Shown here: one piece after another, positions 42,287-53,022 of the stretch
Layout of the letters: each line of letters begins with the position of its first letter
Numbering within the stretch: position 1 is the first letter of the stretch
Source: Methylobacterium sp. 2A
Lineage (GTDB): Bacteria > Pseudomonadota > Alphaproteobacteria > Rhizobiales > Beijerinckiaceae
Reading direction: 5' to 3'
Assembly (NCBI RefSeq): GCF_009806555.1
Contig: NZ_VUOK01000029.1
Span: 62,001-126,000 of the forward strand
DNA length: 64,000 bases
Notes under the pieces: model-generated
The model's database searches: none
What the model was told of the DNA's origin: nothing
What the model saw: only the letters and a program-made list of their open reading frames with translations
Position numbers and translations under genes: made by a program

Positions 42287-44872
42287 TCACACCACCAGAT
42301 TCACGATCCGCCCCGGCACCACGATCACCTTCCGGGGCGCCTTGCCCTCCAGCACTTTCTGCACCGCCTCCAGCGCCAGGGTCGCGGCCTCCACGGCCTT
42401 CGCGTCGGCGTCGCGCGGCACGGTGACATCCGCCCGCTTCTTGCCGTTGATCTGGACCGGCAGGGTGATCTCGTCCTCGACCAGAAGCCCGGCCTCGGCC
42501 TCGGGCCAGGGCGCCTGCGCGACGAGGCCCGGCCGCCCCAGAACCGCCCAGCACTCCTCGGCCAGATGCGGCATCATCGGGGCGATGAGCTGCACCAGGA
42601 TCCCGGCCGCCTCCTCGGCGGCTGCCGGCGAGACCGGACCGCGCAAGCCGTCCTCCAGCGCATTGGCCAGGGTGTAGATGTGGGCCACGCAGCGGTTGAA
42701 GCGCAGGCGCTCAATATCGTCCTGCACCGAGGCCAGCGCCCGGTGGGCGGCCTTGCGCAGGGCGAGATCCGCGGCGCCGTCGCCCGTGGCTTGGCCGGCG
42801 GCGTTCACCAGCCGCCAGACCTTCTGGACGAACCGGGCCGCGCCCTGCACGCCCTCCTCGGTCCAGATCACGTCGCGCTCGGGCGGCGAGTCGGACAGCA
42901 TGAACCAGCGCGCCGTGTCGGCCCCGTAGCTCGCGATGATGTCGTCGGGGTCGACCACGTTCTTCTTCGATTTCGACATCTTCTCGATCGGGCCGATCGC
43001 GATCGGCGCCTGAGTTTTCACGTGAAACGCGCGGCGCTCGCCCTCCTCGGTGGCGAAGCGGATCTCGGCCGGGGGCACCCAGGCGCCGGCGGAATCCTTG
43101 TAGGTCTCGTGCACCACCATGCCCTGGGTGAACAGGCCGGCGAAGGGTTCGGAGACGCCCGCCCAGCCCGTCTCCCGCATCGCCCGCATGAAGAACCGGG
43201 CGTAGAGCAGGTGCAGGATCGCGTGCTCGATGCCGCCGATATACTGGTCCACCGCCAGCCAGCGATCGACCACCGCCCGGTCGGTCGGCGCGTCCGTGAG
43301 CCAGGGCGCGGTGAAGCGGGCATAGTACCAGGACGAGTCCACGAACGTGTCCATCGTGTCGGTCTCGCGCCGGGCCGGCGCGCCGCAATGCGGGCAGGGC
43401 ACGTTGCGCCACGCCGCGTCGCGCTCCAGCGGGTTGCCGGGCTGGTCGAAGGACACCTCCTCCGGCAGCTTCACCGGCAGGTCGGCCACCGGCACGGGCA
43501 CCGGCCCGCAGGACTCGCAGTGGATGATCGGGATCGGGCAGCCCCAGTAGCGCTGGCGCGAGACGCCCCAGTCGCGCAGGCGGAACTGCACCTTGCGGGT
43601 GGCGACCCCCTCCCCTTCGAGCCGCCGGGCCACGGCCTCGAAGGCCTCGCTGGTGCTCATCCCGTCGAGGAAGCGGGAATTGATCATCCGCCCGTCATCG
43701 ACATAGGCGGTGTCGGTGATCACGAAGCTCGCCGGGTCCTGGCCATCGGGGCAGACGACGGGCGTGTTGCCGAGCCCATACTTGTTCGCGAAATCGAGGT
43801 CGCGCTGGTCGTGGGCCGGGCAGCCGAACACTGCGCCGGTGCCGTATTCCATCAGCACGAAGTTCGCCACGTAGACCGGCAGTTCCCAGGACGGGTCCAG
43901 GGGATGGCGCACCGTGAGGCCGGTATCGAAGCCGTGCTTCTCGGCGGTGTCGATCGCGGCCTGGGCGGTGCCGGTGCGGCGGCACTCCTCGATGAAGGTC
44001 TGCAGATCCGGCCGGTCCGCGGCCAGAGCGGCGGCGAGCGGATGGTCGGCCGCAATCGCCAGGAATTTCGCGCCGAACAGCGTGTCGGGCCGGGTCGTGT
44101 AGACGGTCACCGACTCGGCGGCGCCGGCGATTGGCCGGGCGAGGCTGAACCGGACCTCAAGCCCCTCCGAGCGGCCGATCCAGTTCTTCTGCATCAGCCG
44201 GACCTTTTCCGGCCAGCGATCCAAGCCATCGAGGGCGGTCAGCAGGTCCTCGGCGAAATCGGTGATCTTGAAGAACCACTGGGTCAGCTCGCGCTGCTCC
44301 ACGAGCGCGCCGGAGCGCCAGCCGCGCCCGTCGATCACCTGCTCGTTGGCCAGCACCGTGTGGTCCACCGGGTCCCAGTTCACCTTGGCGGTGCGGCGGG
44401 TGACGAGGCCCTTGTCCAGGAAGTCCAGGAACATGCGCTGCTGGTGCTTGTAATAGTCGGGATCGCAGGTCGCGATCTCCCGGCTCCAGTCGAGCGACAG
44501 GCCCATGGCCTTCAGCTGGTCGCGCATCGACGCGATGTTGGCGTAGGTCCAGTCCCGCGGGTTGACCTTGCGCTCCATGGCGGCGTTCTCGGCCGGCAGG
44601 CCGAACGCGTCCCAGCCCATCGGGTGCAGCACGTTGAAGCCGCGGGCGCGCTTGTAGCGGGCCACCACGTCGCCCATCGCGTAGTTGCGGACATGGCCCA
44701 TATGGATGCGCCCCGACGGGTAGGGGAACATCTCCAGCACGTAGTATTTCGGGCGGGGATCGGAATTGTCGGTCTCGAACAGGCGCTGCGCGGCCCAGGC
44801 CTCCTGCCAGCGGGGCTCGGCATCCTTGGCGTTGTAGCGCTCGACGGGCTGGGGGGCGGTGCTGGTGGTCAT
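42287..44872 (-). CDS. leuS: Leucyl-tRNA synthetase
   Basis: Charges tRNA-Leu. 861 residues of class I type: HIGH motif as [19 protein letters not shown], the CP1 editing domain (about 220-420), zinc-like CxxC in CESCGP and CPHCGAP, and the KMSKS motif EKMSKSKKN. The ATG at 44872 fits the family N terminus ([20 protein letters not shown]). A degenerate parS sequence lies inside it (43014-43029). In most Rhizobiales leuS runs directly into lptE-holA toward parB. Here it is inverted and about 14.5 kb away from them. Confidence 0.97.
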   Translation of the reverse strand: MTTSTAPQPVERYNAKDAEPRWQEAWAAQRLFETDNSDPRPKYYVLEMFPYPSGRIHMGHVRNYAMGDVVARYKRARGFNVLHPMGWDAFGLPAENAAMERKVNPRDWTYANIASMRDQLKAMGLSLDWSREIATCDPDYYKHQQRMFLDFLDKGLVTRRTAKVNWDPVDHTVLANEQVIDGRGWRSGALVEQRELTQWFFKITDFAEDLLTALDGLDRWPEKVRLMQKNWIGRSEGLEVRFSLARPIAGAAESVTVYTTRPDTLFGAKFLAIAADHPLAAALAADRPDLQTFIEECRRTGTAQAAIDTAEKHGFDTGLTVRHPLDPSWELPVYVANFVLMEYGTGAVFGCPAHDQRDLDFANKYGLGNTPVVCPDGQDPASFVITDTAYVDDGRMINSRFLDGMSTSEAFEAVARRLEGEGVATRKVQFRLRDWGVSRQRYWGCPIPIIHCESCGPVPVPVADLPVKLPEEVSFDQPGNPLERDAAWRNVPCPHCGAPARRETDTMDTFVDSSWYYARFTAPWLTDAPTDRAVVDRWLAVDQYIGGIEHAILHLLYARFFMRAMRETGWAGVSEPFAGLFTQGMVVHETYKDSAGAWVPPAEIRFATEEGERRAFHVKTQAPIAIGPIEKMSKSKKNVVDPDDIIASYGADTARWFMLSDSPPERDVIWTEEGVQGAARFVQKVWRLVNAAGQATGDGAADLALRKAAHRALASVQDDIERLRFNRCVAHIYTLANALEDGLRGPVSPAAAEEAAGILVQLIAPMMPHLAEECWAVLGRPGLVAQAPWPEAEAGLLVEDEITLPVQINGKKRADVTVPRDADAKAVEAATLALEAVQKVLEGKAPRKVIVVPGRIVNLVV
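43014..43029. promoter_or_regulatory. Degenerate parS-like palindrome inside leuS
   Basis: GTTTTCACGTGAAACG keeps the central palindrome TTTCACGTGAAA and matches parS at 13 of 16 positions; mismatches are confined to the two left-end bases and the last base. It encodes FHVK in LeuS. ParB binding is possible but weaker than at the two perfect sites. Confidence 0.55.
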
Positions 44873-45047
44873 GGATCCGGGCGGGGTCAGGGGCGCGTCG
44901 GTCGTTCTGCGGAACACCGGCGGCACGGTTGCGCCGCGATAGCATATCTGCGCGGGAGCCGGTCAACGGAGCGCGCGATTCGGGCTTGCGCGGGGCGCGC
45001 GAGCGCATAGGTCCGGACCGGCGCCGGCAGCGACAGGACAGGCAGGT

Positions 45048-45800
45048 ATGGACGACGCGGCTACCGAACCGAACGCACCGCCCACGGACGGGATGGGGCA
45101 CGCAACGGAAAAGCCGCCGGTCGGGCAGGCTGACGTCGCGGCCGGCCTCGCCGAGGTGCGGGCGGCGATCGCCCGGGCGGCCGAGGATAACGAGCGCGAT
45201 CCGGCCGAAATCCAGCTCGTGGCCATCTCCAAGACCGTGCCGGCCGAGGGGATCCTGCCGGCGCTCGAGGCGGGGCAGCGGGTGTTCGGGGAGAACTACG
45301 TGCAGGAATCCACGGCCAAATGGCCGGCTTTGCGCGACCGCTACCCGGATGTGGAGCTGCACCTCGTCGGGCCGCTCCAATCCAACAAGGCCCGCGAGGC
45401 CGTGGCGCTGTTCGACGTGATCCATACCCTGGACCGTCTGTCGCTCGCCGCCGCGCTCGCCAAGGAGATCGCCCGATCCGGCCGCACCCCGAAGCTGCTG
45501 ATCCAGGTCAATACCGGCGCCGAGCCGCAGAAGGGCGGCGTCCTGCCCGATCAGCTCGCCACCCTGCTGGCCGAGTGCCGCGACACGCACGGGCTGGCGA
45601 TCCAGGGGCTGATGTGCATCCCCCCCGCGGAGGACCCGCCCTCGGCGCATTTCGCCCTGCTGGCCCGGCTGGCCAAGGAGCACAACCTGCCGATCCTCTC
45701 CATGGGCATGAGCGCGGATTTCCCGGCCGCGATCCAGCTCGGCGCCACCCATGTCCGGGTCGGGACCGCCATCTTCGGGGCGCGCAAGCCGAAAGGGTAG
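45048..45800 (+). CDS. YggS-family PLP homeostasis protein
   Basis: 250 residues of the YggS/PROSC family, which binds pyridoxal phosphate and buffers its supply. The PLP lysine is in LVAISKTVPAEG. Other motifs are VFGENYVQES, HLVGPLQSNKAREAV, LIQVNTGAEPQKGG and LSMGMSADFPAAIQLGATHVRVGTAIFG. The N-terminal 30 residues are an extra acidic segment. Divergent from leuS across a 175-bp promoter region. Confidence 0.93.
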   Translation: MDDAATEPNAPPTDGMGHATEKPPVGQADVAAGLAEVRAAIARAAEDNERDPAEIQLVAISKTVPAEGILPALEAGQRVFGENYVQESTAKWPALRDRYPDVELHLVGPLQSNKAREAVALFDVIHTLDRLSLAAALAKEIARSGRTPKLLIQVNTGAEPQKGGVLPDQLATLLAECRDTHGLAIQGLMCIPPAEDPPSAHFALLARLAKEHNLPILSMGMSADFPAAIQLGATHVRVGTAIFGARKPKG

Positions 45801-45820
45801 CGCAGCCCCGCTCAGGTCCC

Positions 45821-45936
45821 GGTTTCGAAAGGTCGAGACCTTTCGCGGGTCCAGGGCAGAGCCCTGGTGTCGGGCTTCGCCCGATCACGGGGCGCCGCCC
45901 CCGAACCCCGCCCAAGGGCTCGCCCTTGGGGAACCC
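45821..45936. repeat. Multi-hairpin palindromic repeat, family A, copy 5
   Basis: GAAAGGTCGAGACCTTTC, CCAGGGCAGAGCCCTGG, a GTCGGGCTTCGCCCGAT variant and CCAAGGGCTCGCCCTTGG in the common order. It lies between the convergent yggS and UXS genes and may serve as a bidirectional terminator. Confidence 0.85.
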
Positions 45937-45958
45937 CATACTGGCCGTCCGACAGGCC

Positions 45959-46906
<948 letters not shown>

Positions 46907-46963
46907 TCCTGAGCCCTCCTCCCGTCCAACGCCCCGTCCGGGTGCGGCCGCTCCGCGGCGTCC

Positions 46964-48292
46964 TCACACGTCGATGGCGGGACCGTCGCCTGGCCGCCCG
47001 ATACTCGTGTAGGAAAACCCGTGGCGACGGGCCGTTTCCGGTTCGTAGATATTGCGCAGATCGATCAAGACTGGTCTTGCCATGATCGCGCGCAGCCGGG
47101 CGAGGTCGAGGGCCCGGAAGGCGTTCCACTCGGTCACGATCACCACCGCGTCGGCCCCCTCCGCGCAGGCATAGGCATCCTCCGCGAAGTCCACGCCCGG
47201 CATCAGCGGGCGGGCCTGCTCCAGGCCCTCCGGATCGTAGGCGCGCACGCGGCACCCCGCGTCCTGCAGGCCGGTGGCGATCGCCAGGGAGGGGGCCTCG
47301 CGCATGTCGTCGGTGTTCGGCTTGAAGGTGAGGCCGAGCATGGCCACCGTCTTGCCCCGCACCGAGCCGCCGCAGGCGCGGATGACCTTGCGGGCCATGG
47401 CGCGCTTGCGGCCGTCATTGACCGCCACCACGGTCTCGACGATCCGCAACGGCACCTCGTGGTCCTGCGCGGTCTTGACCAGCGCCAGCGTGTCCTTCGG
47501 GAAGCAGGATCCGCCGTAGCCCGGACCGGCATGGAGGAATTTCGACCCGATCCGGCCGTCGAGGCCGATTCCCCGCGCCACGGCCTGCACGTCCGCGCCG
47601 ACGGCCTCGCAGAGTTCGGCGATCTCGTTGATGAACGTGATCTTGGTCGCCAGGAACGCGTTGGCGGCGTATTTCGTGAGTTCGGCGGTGCGCCGGCCCA
47701 TCACGAGGATCGGCGCCGCGTTGAGGTACAGGGGACGGTAGATCTCGCGCATCACCGCCTCGGCCCGGGGATCATCCACGCCGATGACGATCCGGTCGGG
47801 CCGCTTGAAGTCGGAGATCGCCGCGCCCTCGCGCAGGAATTCCGGGTTCGAGACGACGGAGAAATCCGCTTCCGGGGCGATCTCGCGCACGATCCGCTCG
47901 ACCACATCGCCCTCCCCCACCGGGACGGTCGACTTGGTCACGATGACGGTGAAGCCCTTGAGCGAGCGGGCGATCTCCTGCGCGGCCTCGCGGACATAGG
48001 TCATGTCGGCGAAGCCGTCCCCGCGCCGCGACGGCGTGCCGACCGCGATGAAGACGGCCTCCGCCTGCGCGACCGCGGGGCCGAGATCCGTCCCGAAGGC
48101 CAGCCGGCCCTGGGCGACGTTCTCCGCGACGAGATCGCTCAGGCCCGGCTCGTAGATCGGCATGCGCCCCGCGTTCAGGGCCGCGATCTTCGCGGGATCC
48201 TTGTCGACGCAGACGACCGAATGGCCGAAATCCGCCAGGCAGACCCCGGTCACCAACCCAACATAGCCCGATCCGATCACGGCCAGACGCAT
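46964..48292 (-). CDS. ugd: UDP-glucose 6-dehydrogenase
   Basis: Oxidises UDP-glucose to UDP-glucuronate. 442 residues: NAD-binding IGSGYVGLVTGVCLADFG, TKSTVPVGEGD, the catalytic Cys in AGPGYGGSCFPKDTLAL, and the C-terminal domain with LGLTFKPNTDDMREAPS. It feeds the UXS enzyme just downstream, and a GT8 glycosyltransferase gene lies 232 bp upstream on the same strand. Confidence 0.96.
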   Translation of the reverse strand: MRLAVIGSGYVGLVTGVCLADFGHSVVCVDKDPAKIAALNAGRMPIYEPGLSDLVAENVAQGRLAFGTDLGPAVAQAEAVFIAVGTPSRRGDGFADMTYVREAAQEIARSLKGFTVIVTKSTVPVGEGDVVERIVREIAPEADFSVVSNPEFLREGAAISDFKRPDRIVIGVDDPRAEAVMREIYRPLYLNAAPILVMGRRTAELTKYAANAFLATKITFINEIAELCEAVGADVQAVARGIGLDGRIGSKFLHAGPGYGGSCFPKDTLALVKTAQDHEVPLRIVETVVAVNDGRKRAMARKVIRACGGSVRGKTVAMLGLTFKPNTDDMREAPSLAIATGLQDAGCRVRAYDPEGLEQARPLMPGVDFAEDAYACAEGADAVVIVTEWNAFRALDLARLRAIMARPVLIDLRNIYEPETARRHGFSYTSIGRPGDGPAIDV

Positions 48293-48524
48293 ACGTTCCT
48301 CCTGGGATCCTCGTCTACACGACGTATACGATCAGCCGTTTTTCGAGAACCGTAATAGATTGCTTTATCTATCATCTCGACGCGAAAAGGAGCAGATTCG
48401 ATGGGGTGATAGCAGTTTTCGCTCCGCTCTCCGGTACGGCCCGGCCGTCATGGGGCCGAGGCGGCGCCGGGTGTTTCCAGTTACGCTCGAAACAGGCTTT
48501 TGGCCAGACCCGAAACCTCTCCGT

Positions 48525-49466
48525 TCAGATGATCGTATCGCTTTCCTGCTCCACTCTCTTGTTGCGGGAATAGGCGTTATCCCACAGATACGGTTCGACG
48601 ATGCTCTTGTACCGGGTCTGCAGGATATATTTGACCTTCCGCAGGCCCGTGAGCGGCTGCGTTTTCTGGTTGGTGTTCGGAAACGATTTGGCAAATTCGG
48701 TATAGACCTGAAAATACGACTCTCCCCAGGGGTGGAAAGGGCCGTGCCAGGGTCGCGGGTTCGAGCAGAAGTGCAGCAGATGGGCCGGCACCTCGCGAAA
48801 ATGGCTGTAGTTCATGAGAAAGGTCGGAAAATTCCATTTCATCGACATCAGGTTCTTGTTGCCCGACAAGACGATGTTCAGGGCATCCTGATCGAAGAAC
48901 GTGAACTCGTTCGTCTTCCGGGCGAGCAGGCCCTTGATCTCCGACCGCAGGTCGCCGATGACGCTTCTCTTGAGCTTCATGACGCCGGAATTGAAGTATC
49001 TCTCGTGATCCGACTCATCGATCTCGAGCGTTCGAAAATATCGTTTGATACGCTTCGCCAATCTCGTATTGTCATTGACGATCAACGTCATGGCGTCGCG
49101 GGCCGCCATGAAGTCGTATTGCGCCAAACCGGGACCGAACAGGTCCTCGAGGGAGTTCGGCACCTGCGTGTCGCCGTCAATATAAACCAGATTTTTGTAT
49201 TGCGTCGGCAATGCCTTGTCGAGAAACAACCGCGCATAGGCGAGGGGCACACCCTCAAGCTCCGCTTGGGGCACCTGGATGAATGTGATCCCGTAGGTAC
49301 TGGATATCGTCGAGGCCAAGCGTGTGTTGTCGTTCGGCTCGTCGAAGCACACGATGGCGACGTCGGCCCGGTCTTGCGGCGTCTTGCTCCTGACCTGCAG
49401 GGCGCTCAGGGTCGCTGGAAACAAGTAATTGGAATCGACAGCGTAGCAAACGCAATTTTCCTGCAT
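48525..49466 (-). CDS. Glycosyltransferase family 8 protein
   Basis: 313 residues of the GT8 (LPS galactosyl/glucosyltransferase) family. The metal-binding DxD is YIDGDTQV (Asp97, Asp99); YFNSGVMKLKRS, FFDQDALNIVLSG and HFCSNPRPWHG are typical of the family C-terminal half. Base composition and codon choice are clearly less GC-rich than in its neighbours, and AT-rich DNA lies on both sides, so it was probably acquired by transfer. It may use UDP-xylose or UDP-glucuronate made by the adjoining ugd and UXS genes; that is inference from position. Confidence 0.85.
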   Translation of the reverse strand: MQENCVCYAVDSNYLFPATLSALQVRSKTPQDRADVAIVCFDEPNDNTRLASTISSTYGITFIQVPQAELEGVPLAYARLFLDKALPTQYKNLVYIDGDTQVPNSLEDLFGPGLAQYDFMAARDAMTLIVNDNTRLAKRIKRYFRTLEIDESDHERYFNSGVMKLKRSVIGDLRSEIKGLLARKTNEFTFFDQDALNIVLSGNKNLMSMKWNFPTFLMNYSHFREVPAHLLHFCSNPRPWHGPFHPWGESYFQVYTEFAKSFPNTNQKTQPLTGLRKVKYILQTRYKSIVEPYLWDNAYSRNKRVEQESDTII

Positions 49467-49826
49467 TGCCGCCTCGCCCGATAACCTGAATTTATCGTTA
49501 ATGATGATTTATCATGCAACATTCTCGAAATCAAACTGAATATTGATAATTTTTATTCGCCCGCCCGGTTGCCTGTCATGCAGCATCACTGTCCGTGACG
49601 CGAAATAATTCTATAGTCGCTCCGCCGACCAGTACAGCTGAAATCTGTTCTTCTGGCTGGGCGTCGAAGTCGACATCAAGAGATGTCGATCCCGTTCTAC
49701 GCTGCGCCCGCCCGGGCGGCGGGCGGGCGACGCAGTCGGGCTGGGAATACGAAATCAGTATTCACGGACGAGAGATTTTATTCCGACCGTCATCGCAGCG
49801 GTCGCGCGGAGGCCGCCGGGCCACCC
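49467..49826. other. AT-rich intergenic region upstream of the GT8 gene
   Basis: 360 bp. The first 150 bp are strikingly AT-rich for this genome and probably contain the GT8 promoter. Small inverted repeats (TCGACATC..GATGTCGA at 49670-49689; CGCCCGCCCG..CGGGCGGGCG at 49705-49729) follow. No gene recognised. Confidence 0.6.
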
Positions 49827-50408
49827 TCACCCGATCCGCAGATGCGTCCGCGGCCCGAGCCGACGCAGCAGCCGCAGCAGATCGGCCCGGGCGAGCGCGA
49901 CGCAGCCCTCCGTCGGGCGGTAGCCGTCCCGGGCGAGGTGCAGGAAGATCGCCGAGCCCCGCCGCTTCCGGATCGGGCCACGGTTATAGTCGAGATCGAT
50001 CACCATGTCGTAGAGCCCGTCCTCCCGCCAGAGCGTCTCGGCGCTGATGCCGGGCGCCGGCAGGCGGATCGGGCGGTTGTAGCGGCGGTCCCGGCTGTCG
50101 TCGCACCAGCCGTCGCCGGGCCGCGTCGCCCGGAGCGGCAGCGCCGTGCGCGGGCGGACCCCGAGATGGTCGGGCCGGTAGGCGCCGCCGCGCAGCCGGA
50201 ACCGTCCGCGGGGCGAGCCGCCGTCCCCCTCGCGCTTGTCGACGACGATCCCGCCGGAACCGAGCGCGCAGGGGATCACGGTGGGGCCGACCAGCAGGTG
50301 GCCCCGGCACCGGTCGCCGATCACCGCCCGCACGCGGATCTCGCGCAGCGTCTCGCGGATCGTCGCGCGGCTCCCGTCCTCCGCCCCTCTCCTCGCCCGC
50401 CGCCGCAT
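49827..50408 (-). CDS. L,D-transpeptidase-like (YkuD) protein
   Basis: 193 residues. The YkuD hallmark is present: FLHLARDGYRPTEGCVALAR, with the catalytic Cys in EGCVAL and His upstream. Other parts (GSPRGRFRLRGGAYRPDHLG) fit. Such enzymes make 3-3 cross-links in peptidoglycan or attach proteins to it. I chose the ATG at 50408 (MRRRARRGAEDG) with GGGGAGGG before it; the frame extends further without family similarity. No convincing signal peptide is visible, which is unusual for this role. Confidence 0.75.
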   Translation of the reverse strand: MRRRARRGAEDGSRATIRETLREIRVRAVIGDRCRGHLLVGPTVIPCALGSGGIVVDKREGDGGSPRGRFRLRGGAYRPDHLGVRPRTALPLRATRPGDGWCDDSRDRRYNRPIRLPAPGISAETLWREDGLYDMVIDLDYNRGPIRKRRGSAIFLHLARDGYRPTEGCVALARADLLRLLRRLGPRTHLRIG

Positions 50409-50798
50409 ATCCGCCCTCCCCCGTGCCGCGCCGGCCGGGTCCGATCCGCGCGCCTTATGCCGGATATCCGCATCCGGACAGATGAAAATTGCGCGCAAGG
50501 CAATTTCCGGCCACAAAGGCCGCCCTATCCTTGGCCGGAACCCGTGGAAGCAAGCCGGGACCTGGGAGGAGATCGCCCCGTCGCCAGCACGCGGGGCGCG
50601 CCTTCCGGGTCCGGCGCCGCGGCCCGGCTACCGCAGCCATCCCGTTCGCCGCGGCGTCCTCCGCCCCGACGGCGGAAGGGTGCGGAAACGAAAGCCTCCG
50701 CAGAATCGCCGTGATCCTGCCGAGAACCGTTAGTCTTGCGTGCTGCCCCCGGGAGGATCACCCTCCCCCCGCCGGCGGCCTGTCCTGGGACCCGGACG
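50409..50798. other. Divergent intergenic region, L,D-transpeptidase / response regulator
   Basis: 390 bp. Divergent promoters must lie here. A less GC-rich stretch around 50460-50510 could hold one. No gene is supported. Confidence 0.5.
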
Positions 50799-51485
50799 AT
50801 GCCGAATGCCTACCGCCTGCTGATCTGCGACGACGACGCGATCCTGCGCGACACCCTCACCGAGCAGCTCGATCTCTGCGACGAGTTCACGGTCTTCACC
50901 GAGGCGAATGCCGCGGACGCGATCCGGCGGGTGGCCACGGAGCGCATCGACCTCGCGGTGATGGATGTCGGCCTGCCCGATCTCGACGGGCGCGAGGCCG
51001 TGCGCCGGATGCGCGCCGGCGGCTTCCGCGGGCCGGTGATCATGCTGACCGCCCAGGATTCCGAGGCCGACCACGTCGAGGGGCTGGAGGCGGGCGCCAA
51101 CGACTACGTCACCAAGCCGTTCAAGTTCGGGATCCTGCTGGCCCGGATCCGCGCCCACCTGCGCAGCCACGAGGCCTCCGAGGACGCGGTGTTCCAGATC
51201 GGCCCCTACACGTTCCGGCCCGGCGCCAAGCTGCTGGTCGGCGAGCGGGGCTCGAAGCTGAAGCTCACCGAGAAGGAGACCGCGATCCTGCGCTTCCTCT
51301 ACCGGGCGGGGCGGGCCGTGGTGAACCGCGACACGCTGCTCGCCGAGGTCTGGGGCTACAACGCCCACGTCACCACCCACACGCTGGAGACGCATATCTA
51401 CCGGCTGCGCCAGAAGATCGAGCCGAACCCCGCCACCGCCGCGATCCTGGTCACGGAGGGCGGTGGATACAAGTTGCTGCCCTGA
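50799..51485 (+). CDS. OmpR-family response regulator (CenR-like)
   Basis: 228 residues. The receiver domain (1-120) has LLICDDDAILRDTL, phospho-acceptor Asp56 in AVMDVGLPDLDG, Thr in MLTAQD and Lys in NDYVTKPFKFG. The C-terminal winged helix (about 130-228) ends RQKIEPNPATAAILVTEGGGY and so on. The sequence resembles the alphaproteobacterial cell-envelope regulator CenR; that is a tentative match. No sensor kinase gene is adjacent. Confidence 0.88.
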   Translation: MPNAYRLLICDDDAILRDTLTEQLDLCDEFTVFTEANAADAIRRVATERIDLAVMDVGLPDLDGREAVRRMRAGGFRGPVIMLTAQDSEADHVEGLEAGANDYVTKPFKFGILLARIRAHLRSHEASEDAVFQIGPYTFRPGAKLLVGERGSKLKLTEKETAILRFLYRAGRAVVNRDTLLAEVWGYNAHVTTHTLETHIYRLRQKIEPNPATAAILVTEGGGYKLLP

Positions 51486-51549
51486 CCAAAAGCCGTTTTA
51501 CGTGTATGCGATCAATCGGTCCGCGTATGCGCAGGGTGGTGAGGCGTTC

Positions 51550-52041
51550 TTGGGGCTCGACGACGATATCGCGATCCTCGCCGCCGCGCCCCTGTTCGGC
51601 TTCCTCGATCGGGATGCCCTGCGCCTGCTGACCTTCGCGGCCGAGCGCCGCGAACTCGCCGAAGGCGACCTGCTGTTTTCCCGCGGCGACCCGGCCGATG
51701 GCGGCTTCGTGGTGCTGTCCGGCACGATCCGGCTCGACTCCCGGGATGCCCGGACCGCGCCGGTGCGGGCCGGCCGCTCCGCCCTGATCGGGCAGCTCGC
51801 CCTGTTCGTGCGCGGGACGCGCCCGACCGTGGCCCGCGCCGAGAGCGCCGCCGAGGTCATGCGCATCACCCCGAGCCTGATGCGCCGCGTGCTGGAGGAA
51901 TTTCCGGAGGCGGCCCAGGCCGTCCACGATACGCTGGCGGACGACCTCGCGGATCTGGTGGCCGACCTCGATCAGGTGCGCGCGCTCCTGGCGGCGATCG
52001 ACGGCATCGCCTCAGGTGACAGCCCCGGTGCCCGCTTGTAA
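51550..52041 (+). CDS. Cyclic-nucleotide-binding-domain protein
   Basis: About 163 residues: a cNMP-binding beta-roll (about 10-110: [60 protein letters not shown]) and a C-terminal helical tail with no DNA-binding domain. It is therefore not a Crp-type regulator. The start is uncertain: TTG at 51550 has GGTGAGG before it; GTG at 51502 or ATG at 51463, inside the response regulator gene, are alternatives. It lies between the response regulator gene and dapD on the same strand. Confidence 0.75.
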   Translation: MGLDDDIAILAAAPLFGFLDRDALRLLTFAAERRELAEGDLLFSRGDPADGGFVVLSGTIRLDSRDARTAPVRAGRSALIGQLALFVRGTRPTVARAESAAEVMRITPSLMRRVLEEFPEAAQAVHDTLADDLADLVADLDQVRALLAAIDGIASGDSPGARL

Positions 52042-52076
52042 GCACGGGCACCCGCCACGAGAGTGTTTCGATCGTC

Positions 52077-52937
52077 ATGTCCCAGGCCGGCACCCCGCTT
52101 TCCGATCTCGCCCAGACCATCGAAGCCGCCTGGGAGGACCGCGCCGCCATCTCGACCGCCACGACGGGCGCGGTGCGCGAGGCCGTGGAGGCGGCGCTGG
52201 ACCTGCTCGATTCCGGCAAGGCCCGGGTCGCCGAGAAGAGCGGCAACCACGATTGGGTGGTCAACCAGTGGCTGAAGAAGGCGGTGCTGCTCTCGTTCCG
52301 CCTCAACGACATGGCGACGATCGCGGGCGGCCCCGGCGGCGCGCCCTGGTGGGACAAGGTCGCGTCGAAATTCGCCGGCTGGGGCGAGGCCGAGTTCCGC
52401 GCCGCGGGCCTGCGCGCCGTGCCGGGCTGCTTCGTGCGCCGCGGCTCCTACATCGCGCCGGGCGCCGTGCTGATGCCGAGCTTCGTCAATCTCGGCGCCC
52501 ATGTCGGCGAGGGCACGATGGTCGACACCTGGGTGACGATCGGCTCCTGCGCGCAGGTGGGGAAGAACTGCCACATCTCGGGCGGCGCCGGGATCGCGGG
52601 CGTGCTGGAGCCGCTCCAGGCCAACCCGGTGATCATCGAGGATGATTGCTTCATCGGCGCCCGCGCCGAGGTGGCCGAGGGCGTGATCGTCGGCCAGGGC
52701 AGCGTCCTGTCGATGGGCGTCTATATCGGCGCCTCCACCAAGATCGTGGACCGCACCACCGGCGAGGTGATGTATGGCCGCGTGCCGCCCTACTCGGTGG
52801 TGGTCTCGGGCACGATGCCCGGCAAGGCCCTGCCGGACGGCTCGCCCGGCCCGGGCCTGTACTGCGCGGTGATCGTCAAGCGCGTCGATGCCGGCACCCG
52901 GTCGAAGACCGCCATCAACGAGTTGCTGCGCACCTGA
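52077..52937 (+). CDS. dapD: 2,3,4,5-tetrahydropyridine-2,6-dicarboxylate N-succinyltransferase
   Basis: Succinylates tetrahydrodipicolinate in lysine and diaminopimelate synthesis. 286 residues with the N-terminal helical domain and a left-handed beta-helix of hexapeptide repeats ([54 protein letters not shown]). Family length is right. It starts 35 bases after the cyclic-nucleotide protein gene. Confidence 0.96.
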   Translation: MSQAGTPLSDLAQTIEAAWEDRAAISTATTGAVREAVEAALDLLDSGKARVAEKSGNHDWVVNQWLKKAVLLSFRLNDMATIAGGPGGAPWWDKVASKFAGWGEAEFRAAGLRAVPGCFVRRGSYIAPGAVLMPSFVNLGAHVGEGTMVDTWVTIGSCAQVGKNCHISGGAGIAGVLEPLQANPVIIEDDCFIGARAEVAEGVIVGQGSVLSMGVYIGASTKIVDRTTGEVMYGRVPPYSVVVSGTMPGKALPDGSPGPGLYCAVIVKRVDAGTRSKTAINELLRT

Positions 52938-52951
52938 CGCGCGTTGCCATC

Positions 52952-53005
52952 GGCCAGGGCTTTGCCCTGGCGACCCACCAAAGGGCGCGGCCCTTTGGGA
53001 TCCCC
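52952..53005. repeat. Partial family A repeat
   Basis: CCAGGGCTTTGCCCTGG followed by CCAAAGGGCGCGGCCCTTTGG, two of the four hairpins of the full element. It separates dapD from the hydrolase gene. Confidence 0.7.
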
Positions 53006-53022
53006 GATCGCTGGACCGCCGG

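Noticed and set aside
48570..48600. TTATCCCACA considered as a DnaA box
   Set aside because: It has an extra base relative to TTATCCACA, is single, and lies within the GT8 coding sequence; no origin call is justified.
49490..49620. AT-rich stretch considered as replication origin
   Set aside because: No DnaA boxes or repeats were found there; the AT-richness is better explained by the promoter of a horizontally acquired glycosyltransferase gene.
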